NCBI GenBank assembly: GCA_050950205.1
Contig: JBMNHF010000007.1
Span: 124,001 to 188,000, forward strand
Length of the DNA stretch: 64,000 bases
Direction: 5' to 3'
From: WRAV01 sp050950205
GTDB lineage: Bacteria > Bacillota > Clostridia > Oscillospirales > Ruminococcaceae
Position 1 is the first letter of the stretch. Each line of letters starts with the position of its first letter. The notes under the pieces are model-generated. The model was not told where the DNA came from. It saw nothing but the letters and a program-made list of their open reading frames with translations, and did not search any database. Made by a program: the position numbers and the translations under genes. Positions 17,161 to 25,551 of the stretch are shown here, in pieces.

Positions 17161-17955
17161 ATGACATCTAAGGTAAAAGTCTTGATTTCGGACGATACGA
17201 AGGAATTCTACGGGAAATGCGCGGCAATCTTCCACAGCTATGATTACGAAACCATATGTGCCCCTCAGGATGGGGTGGAAATTCTCAAAATGATTGTGGA
17301 TTACCAACCGGATATTGTTTTGATGGAGGTATATATGCCTCATCTGGACGCGTTGGGAGTCATGAAGAACATCTATAGCGACAAGTCCATCAAACCTCCT
17401 ATTTTTATGACCATTTCCAGCTCCACCAGCCCTACGCTGGAACGGGAACTTACCGCCAACGGCTCGGTGTATTTTTTCCTCAAGCCCATTGATACCGATG
17501 TACTGGTAGAGCGTGTGATGCAATTTGCCCAAGCCAAGAACAACCAGCAGAGCTGGACTCCTACCACGGCTCTGCGCCCTTCCAGAAATTCTCCGGATCT
17601 GGAAGTGATGGTTACGGATATTATCCACCAAATCGGAGTACCGGCTCACATTAAGGGCTACCACTACCTGCGGGATTCCATTATCTTTGCCATTCAGGAG
17701 CCGGAAATCATCAACTCGGTTACCAAGCGGCTTTATCCCACCGTTGCCAAAAAGAACGGCACCACTCCTTCCCGGGTGGAGCGGGCCATTCGCCACGCAA
17801 TCGAGGTGGCATGGGACAGAGGCGATGTGGATATTCTCAATTCCTATTTTGGCTACACCATCCACAATGGACGGGGTAAGCCCACCAACTCCGAATTTAT
17901 TGCCATGATTAGCGATAAACTTCGCCTTAAGCTGCGCATTGCCGTTGCCGGATAA
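17161..17955 (+). CDS. spo0A: Spo0A sporulation response regulator with Glu at the phosphoacceptor site
   Basis: A 264-residue protein with a receiver domain (residues 1-120) and the Spo0A effector domain (about 145-264). The DNA-binding region is textbook: IHQIGVPAHIKGYHYLRDSI and SRVERAIRHAIEVAWDRGD. In the receiver, the acidic pair D11-D12, Thr84 and Lys108 are kept, but the phosphorylated aspartate is replaced: DIVLMEVYMPHLD has Glu56 where Bacillus has Asp56 in VLDIIMPHLD (codon GAG, 17326-17328). Spo0A is the master switch for sporulation, normally activated by phosphate transfer to that Asp. Here activity may be constitutive, set by abundance or by dimerisation. A GAGGGAG site lies ten bases before the ATG; a terminator follows. 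Confidence 0.94.
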   Translation: MTSKVKVLISDDTKEFYGKCAAIFHSYDYETICAPQDGVEILKMIVDYQPDIVLMEVYMPHLDALGVMKNIYSDKSIKPPIFMTISSSTSPTLERELTANGSVYFFLKPIDTDVLVERVMQFAQAKNNQQSWTPTTALRPSRNSPDLEVMVTDIIHQIGVPAHIKGYHYLRDSIIFAIQEPEIINSVTKRLYPTVAKKNGTTPSRVERAIRHAIEVAWDRGDVDILNSYFGYTIHNGRGKPTNSEFIAMISDKLRLKLRIAVAG

Positions 17956-17990
17956 GTTTTCGTCCTCTCATTTTGGCCCTGTATAGATTC

Positions 17991-18027
17991 AAAAAACCTC
18001 GCGGGGGAGTTCCTCGTGAGGTTTTTT
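17991..18027 (+). terminator. Terminator after spo0A (bidirectional)
   Basis: Stem CCTCGCG / CGTGAGG with one G-T pair, preceded by six A and followed by six T; it can also serve the peptidase gene converging from the minus strand. Confidence 0.85.
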
Positions 18028-18079
18028 GACCTTTGTGCGAAACTCCCCTTTTATGAACAAAAACAAAGAGTTTGGTTTT

Positions 18080-19144
18080 TTATAGTATGATGAGATCTTT
18101 GGGGCTCTTGGTCAAATTTTCAAAGCCGTCGGAAGTGCAGACCACGACGTCCTCGATGCGCACACCAAATTCTCCCGGCAGGTAGATGCCCGGCTCCACC
18201 GAAAGAACCATTCCCGGCTCCAGCGCCACCTCACAGGTTTGGTTAAAAGCAGGGGCCTCATGGACTTCCAGTCCCAAAGAATGGCCGAGACCGTGGCCAA
18301 AGGTTCCCGCAAAGGGGGAAGAATCGATGAGGCGGCGGGCGGCGGTGTCCACTTCCCGGCAAATGGCTCCCGGCTTAATTTGGGCAAAGGCAGCTTCCTG
18401 AGCTTGTCGCACCGTCTCATACACCTGCTGCTGTTTGTCGCTGACAGGGCCAAGGGCCACGGTGCGGGTCATGTCGGAACAGTAGCCATCCACAAAAAAG
18501 CCAAAATCCAAGGTGATAAAATCCCCTTCCCGCAGGACGCGGTCGGAGGGTGTGCAGTGAGGCTGGGAGGAATTCTCCCCGGAAGCCACAATGACAAAAG
18601 CCAAGCGATCCGCTCCCATTCTGCGGCCGGCCATGTCCAGCTCCAAGGCAATTTCCTTTTCGGTGACTCCCGGCTTTATCTTTTCCAAAATGTGAGTAAA
18701 GGTTTGGTCGGTGTATTCCTGCGCCCTGCGCATCCGCGCAAGCTCCTGGGGGGTTTTGATGCGGCGCAGCAGACTCAGCTGGTCGGAAAGGCGGTTATCC
18801 TCCAAAAAAGTGATGTTGGGTAGCTCTTTCCGATAGAGGTTAAGCTCCTTGACGGTGCAGATCTCACTTTCCACCGCCACCCTTTCCGCCTTGGCATCCT
18901 TCAGCAAAGCGCCAATCTGCTGGAATAGCTTATCCTGCAAAACAACGTCACAATCCCGGATTGTCTTGCAGGCTCCTTCGTAATAACGGGAATCGATGAT
19001 AAAAACCGCTTGCTTTCGAGTGAGGACCAAGGTTCCCGCGCTGGAAGCAAAGCCGGTGAGGTAGCGGCGGTTAAAGCCCCCGGTGATGAGTGCGGCGTCA
19101 ATGTCGAAAGGCAAGGCCTCCCTTAATTTCTCAATGGGGGTCAT
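18080..19144 (-). CDS. M24 family metallopeptidase, Xaa-Pro aminopeptidase type
   Basis: A 354-residue two-domain pita-bread peptidase. The N-terminal creatinase-like domain includes LITGGFNRRYLTGFASSAGT; the catalytic domain carries the five metal ligands expected for two ions: Asp in TLDFGFFVDG, Asp in YCSDMTRTVALG, His in GTFGHGLGHSLGLEVHE, Glu in SVEPGIYLPGEFG and Glu in VRIEDVV. It would remove N-terminal residues next to proline in the cytoplasm. The start MTPIEKL sits six bases after GGAGAGG and overlaps the upstream gene by 14 bases. YpdF/YqhT-type enzymes are the nearest named relatives; substrate preference is not shown. Confidence 0.9.
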   Translation of the reverse strand: MTPIEKLREALPFDIDAALITGGFNRRYLTGFASSAGTLVLTRKQAVFIIDSRYYEGACKTIRDCDVVLQDKLFQQIGALLKDAKAERVAVESEICTVKELNLYRKELPNITFLEDNRLSDQLSLLRRIKTPQELARMRRAQEYTDQTFTHILEKIKPGVTEKEIALELDMAGRRMGADRLAFVIVASGENSSQPHCTPSDRVLREGDFITLDFGFFVDGYCSDMTRTVALGPVSDKQQQVYETVRQAQEAAFAQIKPGAICREVDTAARRLIDSSPFAGTFGHGLGHSLGLEVHEAPAFNQTCEVALEPGMVLSVEPGIYLPGEFGVRIEDVVVCTSDGFENLTKSPKDLIIL

Positions 19145-20009
19145 TGGTTTCCTCTCCTTCCTTGGCTGCTTGCTCATACAGCTCCAACATGGCAATGGCA
19201 TCTTTTACCTGTGTGCCTGCCGACTCGCAGATGATGGTGGGGCTGAGCTTGCGCTCCTGCAGCAGTTGGGCCAAGGGGGAAAAATCCGGGCCAAAGCTGG
19301 GGTCCTCCAAGGTGAGGTGGCGCCGCTCCCCCCCTTTTTCGGTGTATTCGATTCTGGAAAAGTGAGCGTGAAAATTGCTGCCCCGCTGCCTGCCCAGTTG
19401 GTTGTGAAGGGTATCCAGAATCTGGGCGGTGGCTTGGTAGCCTTCCACCGTTCCTGCCGACCGGGCGTAAAGGTGGCCAAAATCAATGCAGGGAATCAAG
19501 CGCTCGTCCAGCAGGCAGAAGGCAATCACTTCCTCCAGGGTACCCAGTTGGTTGATCTTTCCCATGGTTTCGGGGCAGATGTGAATGTGGGAAAGCCCTT
19601 CCTCCTCCAACCGTTTCAGAGCAAGCTTTAGAGTATCGCAGGCCAGTTCCATTGCCTGCTTGCGCTCCATCTTTCCCACCGAGCCGGGGTGCACCACAAT
19701 GCGGTTTCCCCCCATCCAATCCACGGCCCGGGCCGCCTGCAAGATATAGCGCACCGAATTCAGCCGCTTTTCCTCGTCGGCAGAGGCTAGGGAAATATAA
19801 TAGGGGGCATGAACCGATATGGCAATGCCATGGCGTTTGCCCTCCTCCCCCAGCGCTTGGGCAGACTTTTGAGATACTCTCACCCCATGACCGCACTGGT
19901 ATTCAAAAGCCGTCAGCTTTCGCTGCGCCAGATAGGCAGGCATGTTTAGCGTGGACTTGTGAACAGCGGCGTACTCCTCATCCTGACCGGCAGGACCGAA
20001 TTTGACCAT
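19131..20009 (-). CDS. Endonuclease IV-like TIM-barrel protein
   Basis: A 292-residue xylose-isomerase-like TIM barrel of the endonuclease IV (AP endonuclease family 2) group. Likely metal ligands appear in order: His in ISVHAPYYISLAS, His in NRIVVHPGSVG, Glu in ICPETMGKINQLG, Asp and His in CIDFGHLYAR, His in NFHAHFSRIEYT and Glu in TIICESAG. These match the trinuclear zinc site of Nfo, so a role in repair of abasic sites is plausible. The N-terminus (MVKFGPAGQDEEY) is typical of the shorter Clostridia subgroup rather than E. coli Nfo. AAAGGAG precedes the ATG by seven bases. Confidence 0.83.
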   Translation of the reverse strand: MVKFGPAGQDEEYAAVHKSTLNMPAYLAQRKLTAFEYQCGHGVRVSQKSAQALGEEGKRHGIAISVHAPYYISLASADEEKRLNSVRYILQAARAVDWMGGNRIVVHPGSVGKMERKQAMELACDTLKLALKRLEEEGLSHIHICPETMGKINQLGTLEEVIAFCLLDERLIPCIDFGHLYARSAGTVEGYQATAQILDTLHNQLGRQRGSNFHAHFSRIEYTEKGGERRHLTLEDPSFGPDFSPLAQLLQERKLSPTIICESAGTQVKDAIAMLELYEQAAKEGEETNDPH

Positions 20010-20042
20010 GATCGTTCTCCTTTAAAATGTATCTACGTAAAT

Positions 20043-20067
20043 CGAAAAGCGCTACTGGGCGCTTTTA
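20043..20067 (-). terminator. Weak terminator overlapping the yqeG stop codon
   Basis: Stem AAAAGCGC / GCGCTTTT with a six-base loop; only four T follow on the minus strand. Confidence 0.45.
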
Positions 20068-20562
20068 TTTATTTTTGACATGAAATTTTCTTAGAATACC
20101 CTTTTCCAGCCGGCGCTTGAGCCGGAAAAACCAGGTGGATTCCGGCTGGATGGGCTTGATCAAAACTGTTTTGGCGCCAAAGAGGTTGCCGCCCAGAATA
20201 TCGGTGAAGATTTGATCGCCCACCACTGCGATTTGGTCTTTGGGCAAATTTAAATCCCTTGCTGCCCGCCGAAATCCTTTGGGAAGAGGCTTTGCGGCAT
20301 CTGCGGTAAAGGGCAGCCCCAACAGCTCGGCAAAGGGCTTGACCCGAGGCGGGTGGTTGTTGGAGAGAATGATCATAGCAATGCCGGCGCTGCGCATCTG
20401 TTCCAACCAGATTAAAACCTCTGGATGAGGAACGGGATTGTCGTGGGTGGTCAGGGTGTTGTCCACATCCAAAATCAGTCCCCGAACTCCCCAGCGCTGC
20501 AGCTGCGCAGGCTGCAGGCAGGCTATGGATTGCAGATAAAGGGTGGGGTAAAAAAAGCTCAT
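20065..20562 (-). CDS. yqeG: YqeG family HAD-type phosphatase
   Basis: A 165-residue HAD class IIIA protein. Motif 1 is LILDVDNTLTTHD with the nucleophile Asp and the DxDNT form, motif 2 is ILSNNHP, motif 3 Lys is in AAKPLPKGFRRA, and motif 4 is VVGDQIFTDILGGN. The family is also called phosphatidylglycerophosphatase-like in some genomes; in Bacillus, YqeG lies with yqeH, aroE and yhbY. Here it stands between rpsU and the endonuclease IV-like gene. Substrate is unknown from sequence. A GAGGTG site lies ten bases before the ATG. Confidence 0.9.
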   Translation of the reverse strand: MSFFYPTLYLQSIACLQPAQLQRWGVRGLILDVDNTLTTHDNPVPHPEVLIWLEQMRSAGIAMIILSNNHPPRVKPFAELLGLPFTADAAKPLPKGFRRAARDLNLPKDQIAVVGDQIFTDILGGNLFGAKTVLIKPIQPESTWFFRLKRRLEKGILRKFHVKNK

Positions 20563-20587
20563 GGTAATCTGACACCTCGTGAGAGAA

Positions 20588-20616
20588 AAGGCGGGCTAAC
20601 AAATAGCCCGCCTTTT
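20588..20616 (-). terminator. Strong terminator after rpsU
   Basis: Perfect stem AAAAGGCGGGCT / AGCCCGCCTTTT with a short A-rich loop, 13 bases after the rpsU stop. Confidence 0.88.
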
Positions 20617-20628
20617 GGTTAAATACAA

Positions 20629-20805
20629 TTATTTGAACTTGCGCTTACGTGCTGCCTCGGATTTCTTCTTGCGCTTTACGGAAGGCTTTTCGTAATGCTC
20701 TCTTTTGCGCACTTCCTGCAACACACCGGATTTTGCACATTGCCTTTTGAATCTGCGCAGCGCACTGTCCAAGGATTCGTTCTCCTTGATACGGATTTCT
20801 GACAC
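20629..20805 (-). CDS. rpsU: 30S ribosomal protein S21
   Basis: A 58-residue basic protein reading VSEIRIKENESLDSALRRFK and ending in the usual Lys/Arg-rich tail (KKKSEAARKRKFK). S21 binds the 30S platform near the anti-Shine-Dalgarno. The GTG start (20803-20805) was chosen because S21 proteins begin at this point and GGGAGGG lies eight bases upstream; an upstream GTG six codons earlier lies inside that ribosome site. It is monocistronic, with its own strong promoter and terminator. Confidence 0.95.
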   Translation of the reverse strand: MSEIRIKENESLDSALRRFKRQCAKSGVLQEVRKREHYEKPSVKRKKKSEAARKRKFK

Positions 20806-20876
20806 GTCTATTTCCCTCCCCACGCTTCGCAGCAGGAGTTATTCTTTAAACAAACCGGATAAAGAATTCATCTATT

Positions 20877-20905
20877 ATTATAGTACTTGCAAGCTCCGCT
20901 GTCAA
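20877..20905 (-). promoter_or_regulatory. Sigma-A promoter of rpsU
   Basis: Minus strand TTGACA, 17 bases, TATAAT: a consensus promoter. The 5' untranslated leader would be about 65 bases. Confidence 0.88.
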
Positions 20906-20934
20906 GAAATAAAATCCAACCTTTTGTTCTTAGG

Positions 20935-23340
20935 CTATTTCACCACAAGGTTGACCAGCTTGCCGGGCACCACAATTTCCTTGAGAATTTGCTTGCCTTG
21001 GATGGCAGCGGCAATCTCGGCGTTTTCCTTGGCCAGACGAAGCAATTCTTCTTTGGAGGCGGAAGTGCTGACCGAAATGCGGGCGCGAATCTTACCGCAA
21101 ATCTGCACCACCATTTCCGCCGTGGATTCCTTGCACTTTTCTTCGTCATACAAAGGCCAGGTCTGATCGGTGATCATGCCGCCGAATCCCATTTGCTCCC
21201 AAGCTTCTTCGGTCACATGGGGTGCAAAGGGGTTGGAGAGAATCAGCAGGGTTTTGTATTCGGCCCGGTTTAACTGTTTTGCCTCGTAAACATCGTTGAG
21301 CAAACTCATCAAAGCGGCAATTGCCGTGTTGTATTTCAGGGTCTCGATGTCCTCGCTGACTTTTTTGATGGTTTTGTGGAAGCTGCTTTCCAGCTTGGGG
21401 GAGTACTCTTCGCCGTCCACGCAGATGGTTTGCAGGTTCCAGAGCCTGTCCACAAAGCGTTTGCAACCCTTGATGGATTCGCTGGACCAGGGGGCCGCTT
21501 TTTCAAAGTCACCGATAAACATCTCGTACAGGCGCATGGTGTCGGCACCGTATTCCGCCACAATGTCGTCGGGATTGACCACATTGCCCCGGGATTTGGA
21601 CATCTTCTCGCCGTTTTCCCCTAAAATCATGCCGTGGCTGGTGCGGCGGGCGTAGGGCTCCTTGGTGGGCACCACGCCGATGTCATAGAGGAACTTGTGC
21701 CAGAACCGGGAATAGAGCAGATGCAGGGTGGTGTGCTCCATGCCGCCGTTGTACCAGTCCACAGGAGTCCAGTACTCCAGCGCCTCCCGGGAGGCCAGCG
21801 CCTCGTTGTTGTGGGGATCGCAGTACCGGAGAAAGTACCAGCTGGAGCCGGCCCACTGGGGCATGGTATCGGTTTCCCGCTGTGCCTTGCCGCCGCATTC
21901 GGGGCAAGTGCAGTTGACCCAGTCCTCCAATGCCGCCAGAGGACTTTCCCCGTCGCCGGTGGGTTTGTAGCTTTCCACCTCGGGCAGGGTGAGAGGCAGG
22001 TCCTTCTCGTCCAAAGGCACATAACCGCATTTGGGGCAGATGACAATGGGAATGGGCTCGCCCCAGTACCGCTGCCGGGAGAATACCCAGTCCCGCAGCT
22101 TATAGTTGATTTTATGCTCGCCCTTGCCCTGTTCCTGTAGCCAGGCGATGATCTTCTTTTTGGCTTCCTCCACCGTCAGGCCGTTGAGCATTCCCGAGTT
22201 GACCAAAATCCCCTCGTTGCAGTCCTCGTAGGCATGCTGGGTGATGTCGCCGCCCTGCACCACTTCCACAATGGGAAGATCGAATTTTTTGGCAAATTCC
22301 CAGTCTCTCTGGTCGTGGCCGGGCACCGCCATAATGGCTCCGGTGCCGTAGCTGACCAAAACATAGTCGGAGATAAAGATGGGAATTTCCTCACCGTTGA
22401 CTGGATTTACGCCGTTGACGCCCTGCAGTCTCACGCCGGTTTTGTCCTTGGCCACCTCGGTGCGCTCAAAGTCGGATTTGCGGGCCGCCTCAGCCTGATA
22501 GGCCCGAACCTCATCCATATTTGTGATGAGGGACTGCCATTTTTCGATGAGAGGATGCTCGGGGGAAACCACCATATAGGTGGCTCCAAAGAGGGTGTCG
22601 GGCCGCGTGGTGTATACCTGCAGCACATCTCCCGCCGTGGTGTCGAAGTTGACCAGGGCACCCTCGGAGCGGCCAATCCAGTTTTTCTGGCTGGCAATCA
22701 CTCGCTCGGGGTAGTTCACTTCGTCCAAATCGTCGATGAGGCGCTGGGCGTATTTGGTGATGGCCAGCATCCACTGGCTTTTGACCTTGCGCACCACCTC
22801 GCCGGAGCAGCGCTCGCAGTTGCCGCCCACCACTTCCTCGTTGGCCAGAACCACCTTGCAGGAGGTGCACCAGTTGACCGCCATCTCCTTTTTGTAGGCA
22901 AGGCCATGCTTAAACATCTGCAGGAAAATCCACTGGGTCCACTTATAATATTGGGGATCGGTGGTGTTAATCTCCCGGCTCCAGTCAAAGGAAAGGCCCA
23001 GGGACTTGATCTGCTGGGTAAACCGCTTGATATTCTGCTCCGTCACGGTTTTGGGGTGAACGTTGTTTTGGATGGCGTAGTTTTCCGCCGGCAGACCAAA
23101 GGCATCCCACCCCATGGGATAAAGAACATTATAGCCCTCCAGCCGGCGCTTTCTGGCCACAATATCCAAAGCGGTATAGGGTCTGGGATGTCCCGCATGG
23201 AGCCCCTGTCCCGAAGGGTAGGGAAACTCGATGAGGGGGTAAAACTTGGGAAGGGTGTAGTCCTGCTTGGCGGCAAAAACCTGCTTCTCCTCCCAGATTT
23301 TCTGCCATTTTTTTTCAACGGCCGCAAAATCGTAACGCAT
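20935..23340 (-). CDS. leuS: Leucyl-tRNA synthetase
   Basis: An 801-residue class I synthetase. It begins YDFAAVEKKWQKIWEE, has the HIGH-type signature HAGHPRPYTALD, a zinc-binding cysteine pattern (CTSCKVVLANEE, NCERCSGE), the editing domain (TTRPDTLFGATYMVVSPEH), LRDWVFSRQRYWGEPIP, and GEKMSKSRGNVV as KMSKS. It charges tRNA-Leu and edits mischarged products. GGAG lies seven bases before the ATG. The 111-base gap upstream is too short for a T-box leader, so regulation is probably through the upstream genes' transcript. Confidence 0.97.
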   Translation of the reverse strand: MRYDFAAVEKKWQKIWEEKQVFAAKQDYTLPKFYPLIEFPYPSGQGLHAGHPRPYTALDIVARKRRLEGYNVLYPMGWDAFGLPAENYAIQNNVHPKTVTEQNIKRFTQQIKSLGLSFDWSREINTTDPQYYKWTQWIFLQMFKHGLAYKKEMAVNWCTSCKVVLANEEVVGGNCERCSGEVVRKVKSQWMLAITKYAQRLIDDLDEVNYPERVIASQKNWIGRSEGALVNFDTTAGDVLQVYTTRPDTLFGATYMVVSPEHPLIEKWQSLITNMDEVRAYQAEAARKSDFERTEVAKDKTGVRLQGVNGVNPVNGEEIPIFISDYVLVSYGTGAIMAVPGHDQRDWEFAKKFDLPIVEVVQGGDITQHAYEDCNEGILVNSGMLNGLTVEEAKKKIIAWLQEQGKGEHKINYKLRDWVFSRQRYWGEPIPIVICPKCGYVPLDEKDLPLTLPEVESYKPTGDGESPLAALEDWVNCTCPECGGKAQRETDTMPQWAGSSWYFLRYCDPHNNEALASREALEYWTPVDWYNGGMEHTTLHLLYSRFWHKFLYDIGVVPTKEPYARRTSHGMILGENGEKMSKSRGNVVNPDDIVAEYGADTMRLYEMFIGDFEKAAPWSSESIKGCKRFVDRLWNLQTICVDGEEYSPKLESSFHKTIKKVSEDIETLKYNTAIAALMSLLNDVYEAKQLNRAEYKTLLILSNPFAPHVTEEAWEQMGFGGMITDQTWPLYDEEKCKESTAEMVVQICGKIRARISVSTSASKEELLRLAKENAEIAAAIQGKQILKEIVVPGKLVNLVVK

Positions 23341-23451
23341 TCTATTTCTCCTTCGCTATTTCTTCCTCTTGCGCAAGCGGGGCCCGGTATTGCGCCGCCC
23401 AAACATCTCTGCCATAGCTTTTGGACAGGGCAACCCAACACCGGTTATGTT

Positions 23452-23805
23452 TTACTGTAACAGCTCTGCAATATCCAGCTTGGGAGCATCTCCCCAAAGC
23501 CGTTCCAGGCAGTAAAACTCTCTGGTTTCGCTGTAAAAGATGTGGATAACCACATCGTTATAGTCCATTAAAATCCACATGGCGGAAGAAGCTCCCTCCA
23601 CTTTGCGGGGCTCCACCCCTTGGGCAGAAAGCTTTTCCTCCACCTCCTCAGCCAGGGTTTTTACCAAGGTGGTGTTCCCGGCAGAGGCAATGATAAAGTA
23701 ATCTCCCAGACTGGTGAGGTTTTGGATATCCAGCACCACAATGTCCTCAGCCTTTTTCGCGTCCAGCAATTTAACGGTTGTTTTTACAATTTCTTTTGAA
23801 GTCAT
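23452..23805 (-). CDS. rsfS: Ribosome silencing factor RsfS
   Basis: A 117-residue Iojap/YbeB protein with DIVVLDIQNLTSLGDYFIIA and the family closing block MDYNDVVIHIFYSETREFYC LERLW. RsfS binds ribosomal protein L14 and blocks subunit joining when nutrients are scarce. The start overlaps the yqeK stop by four bases, and a GGAG site lies within the end of yqeK, so the two are translationally coupled. The rsfS-yqeK-nadD order is conserved in Firmicutes. Confidence 0.95.
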   Translation of the reverse strand: MTSKEIVKTTVKLLDAKKAEDIVVLDIQNLTSLGDYFIIASAGNTTLVKTLAEEVEEKLSAQGVEPRKVEGASSAMWILMDYNDVVIHIFYSETREFYCLERLWGDAPKLDIAELLQ

Positions 23806-24392
23806 CTCTTCGCTCCGATCCCTTTTTTCCTTGAATATTCATTATACGCTTCCCGGCTCTCTCTGACAAGGGGTAATCCTCTTTTTGCCACTTCCTCCAA
23901 TGTGTGGGAAAGGCATACAAACATCGCCTCGTCCAGAGAGTGCTGTGCTGTTTTTCGCAGCGCTTCCACCCCGGGGTAGTTTCGATCTGCGCTGATGGCA
24001 TCGGCCACAAACACAATTTGCTCCAGCTGAGACATTCCCGCCCGGCCGGTGGTGTGATAGCGCACTGCTCGCAAAATCCCCGGGTCGGAAATCCCCAGCT
24101 CCTGCCGAAGATAAAGGCTGCCGCAAACGCTGTGCCAAATTTGGGGATTTACCTTCCACTCCTCGGAAAGAAAGCAGCCGTGGCGCTCCATATACTCCCG
24201 CTGCCAGTTGGGGTGATGGTCCCGGCAGATATCGTGGAGCAGCCCGGCAAGGCCCGCTCGATACCAGTCCCCGTTATGCAAAACCGCCAACTGCAAAGCA
24301 GCCTGCTCCACCATCAGGGAGTGGTGATACCGCTTTGGACCCAGGTGCTCCTCCAGGATTTGTTTGAGGTGACAGCGTGGGTAAATTCTCAA
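23802..24392 (-). CDS. yqeK: YqeK-type HD-domain diadenosine tetraphosphatase
   Basis: A 196-residue HD-superfamily hydrolase. Metal ligands appear as YHHSLMVEQAALQLA, LLHDICRDHHPNW and later His residues in IWHSVCGSLY and RYHTTGRAGMSQLEQ. Bacterial YqeK proteins cleave Ap4A symmetrically to two ADP. The start is TTG, seven bases after GGGAGG; the residues following fit the family N-terminus. It is coupled to rsfS downstream and lies 64 bases after nadD. Confidence 0.9.
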   Translation of the reverse strand: MRIYPRCHLKQILEEHLGPKRYHHSLMVEQAALQLAVLHNGDWYRAGLAGLLHDICRDHHPNWQREYMERHGCFLSEEWKVNPQIWHSVCGSLYLRQELGISDPGILRAVRYHTTGRAGMSQLEQIVFVADAISADRNYPGVEALRKTAQHSLDEAMFVCLSHTLEEVAKRGLPLVRESREAYNEYSRKKGIGAKR

Positions 24393-24456
24393 AAAAACGC
24401 CTCCCGGCTCTGCCTACATTCTGAACAGCAGGGCAAAGCTTTATACCTTGGTCAGC

Positions 24457-25059
24457 TCAGGGCTTCCGATACAAGTCGTGAGCGATGATGTACTCCCACA
24501 CGTCGGGATGAAGCAGGTGGGACACATCCTCCCCAGCGGCAATCATATGCCGGACTTGGGTGGAGCTGAGGGGCTGAGCTTCGATGTTGATGAGGATGCA
24601 CCTGGCTCCCTGATTTTCCAGCACCTGCTGGTGAATTTCCATCAGGGTCAGCTCTCCTTGCTCCCGCTGGGCACCGCACAGGGTGGCCATCTTATAGATT
24701 TCGGGAGCTAACCGCCAATCCTGCACCGTCATAAACATATCGCTGCCCATGATGAGGTAGAGCTGGGAGCCAGGGTATTTTTCCTGAATGTGGCGCAGAG
24801 TTTTGTAGGTATAGCTCTTGCCTTTTTGCTGAATTTCAAAATCCGTGACGTGGAAGAGAGGCAGATCTTGGATGGCCAAACGGCACATGGCCAGCCTGTC
24901 CTCTCCGGAGGCTAGATTATCCGCCTGTTTATGGGGCGGAATGAAGGAGGGTACGATTACCACCCGGTCCAGCTCCAGTTGGGTTGCGTATTCCCGGGCA
25001 AGGTAGAGGTGGGAATTGTGGATGGGATTAAAGGTTCCTCCAAAAACACCGATCTTCAT
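24457..25059 (-). CDS. nadD: Nicotinate-nucleotide adenylyltransferase
   Basis: A 200-residue nucleotidyltransferase with the family N-terminus KIGVFGGTFNPIHNSHL, VIVPSFIPPHKQAD, MGSDMFMTVQDW and the C-terminal LSSTQVRHMIAAGEDV (ISSTxIR-type motif). It adenylates nicotinate mononucleotide in NAD synthesis. The ATG at MKIGVF is eight bases after AAAGGAGG; a GTG two codons upstream is too close to that site. NAD metabolism returns in this window at niaR-niaX (44.5-45.8 kb), but no NiaR-type operator was seen upstream of nadD. Confidence 0.95.
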   Translation of the reverse strand: MKIGVFGGTFNPIHNSHLYLAREYATQLELDRVVIVPSFIPPHKQADNLASGEDRLAMCRLAIQDLPLFHVTDFEIQQKGKSYTYKTLRHIQEKYPGSQLYLIMGSDMFMTVQDWRLAPEIYKMATLCGAQREQGELTLMEIHQQVLENQGARCILINIEAQPLSSTQVRHMIAAGEDVSHLLHPDVWEYIIAHDLYRKP

Positions 25060-25128
25060 GGCCACAGCCTCCTTTGATATTGGGTCATCGATCCGGCCGC
25101 CAAACTGTCAAGAAAAAGCTCACTTGGA

Positions 25129-25165
25129 AAAGAGGGCAGTGCTTTTTCGCCCCTCTGCCCTTTTA
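25129..25165 (-). terminator. Probable terminator between yhbY and nadD
   Basis: Stem GGGCAG / CTGCCC (25134-25160) with a long loop and T/C-rich flanks on both strands; suggests nadD-yqeK-rsfS is a separate transcript. Confidence 0.5.
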
Positions 25166-25196
25166 GTTTGCAAAAATGCTTGATTGCTTTTGTTTG

Positions 25197-25487
25197 TTAC
25201 GGCAGCTGGATGAGATTTTTTTCCGGGTTGTTGCGGTACAGAACAAATTTTGTGCCAATCACCTGCACCACGTCGGCAGAAAGCTCCTGGGCAAGCTGAT
25301 GGGCGACTTCCCGCGCCGAAAGCTCGCAGGTGGGCAGAACCCGCATTTTAATCAGCTCCCGCGCCGTGAGGGCATCGTCCACCTGTTTGCGCAAAGCATC
25401 TCCGATCCCGCCTTTGCCCACCTGCAAAATGGTGTCGATGGAATTTGCCATGCCCCGCAGGGCAGCTCGTTGTTTTGTTGTAATCAT
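25197..25487 (-). CDS. yhbY: YhbY family RNA-binding protein
   Basis: A 96-residue single CRM-domain protein: TKQRAALRGMANSIDTILQV, GKGGIGDALRKQVDDALTAR, ELIKMRV, then QELSADVVQVIGTKFVLYR. The GKGG loop is the expected RNA-contacting motif. E. coli YhbY associates with the pre-50S ribosome. AAGGAG lies five bases before the ATG. It follows rdgB by 64 bases. Confidence 0.93.
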   Translation of the reverse strand: MITTKQRAALRGMANSIDTILQVGKGGIGDALRKQVDDALTARELIKMRVLPTCELSAREVAHQLAQELSADVVQVIGTKFVLYRNNPEKNLIQLP

Positions 25488-25551
25488 ACAGACTCCTTCA
25501 TCGTAGAGGATGGTTTAAAGTATTGTCTTTTACATGAGTTGGTGCAGCTTA

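Noticed and set aside
23341..23451. T-box riboswitch before leuS
   Set aside because: The gap is only 111 bases, lacks a T-box sequence and a terminator, and is shorter than any T-box leader.
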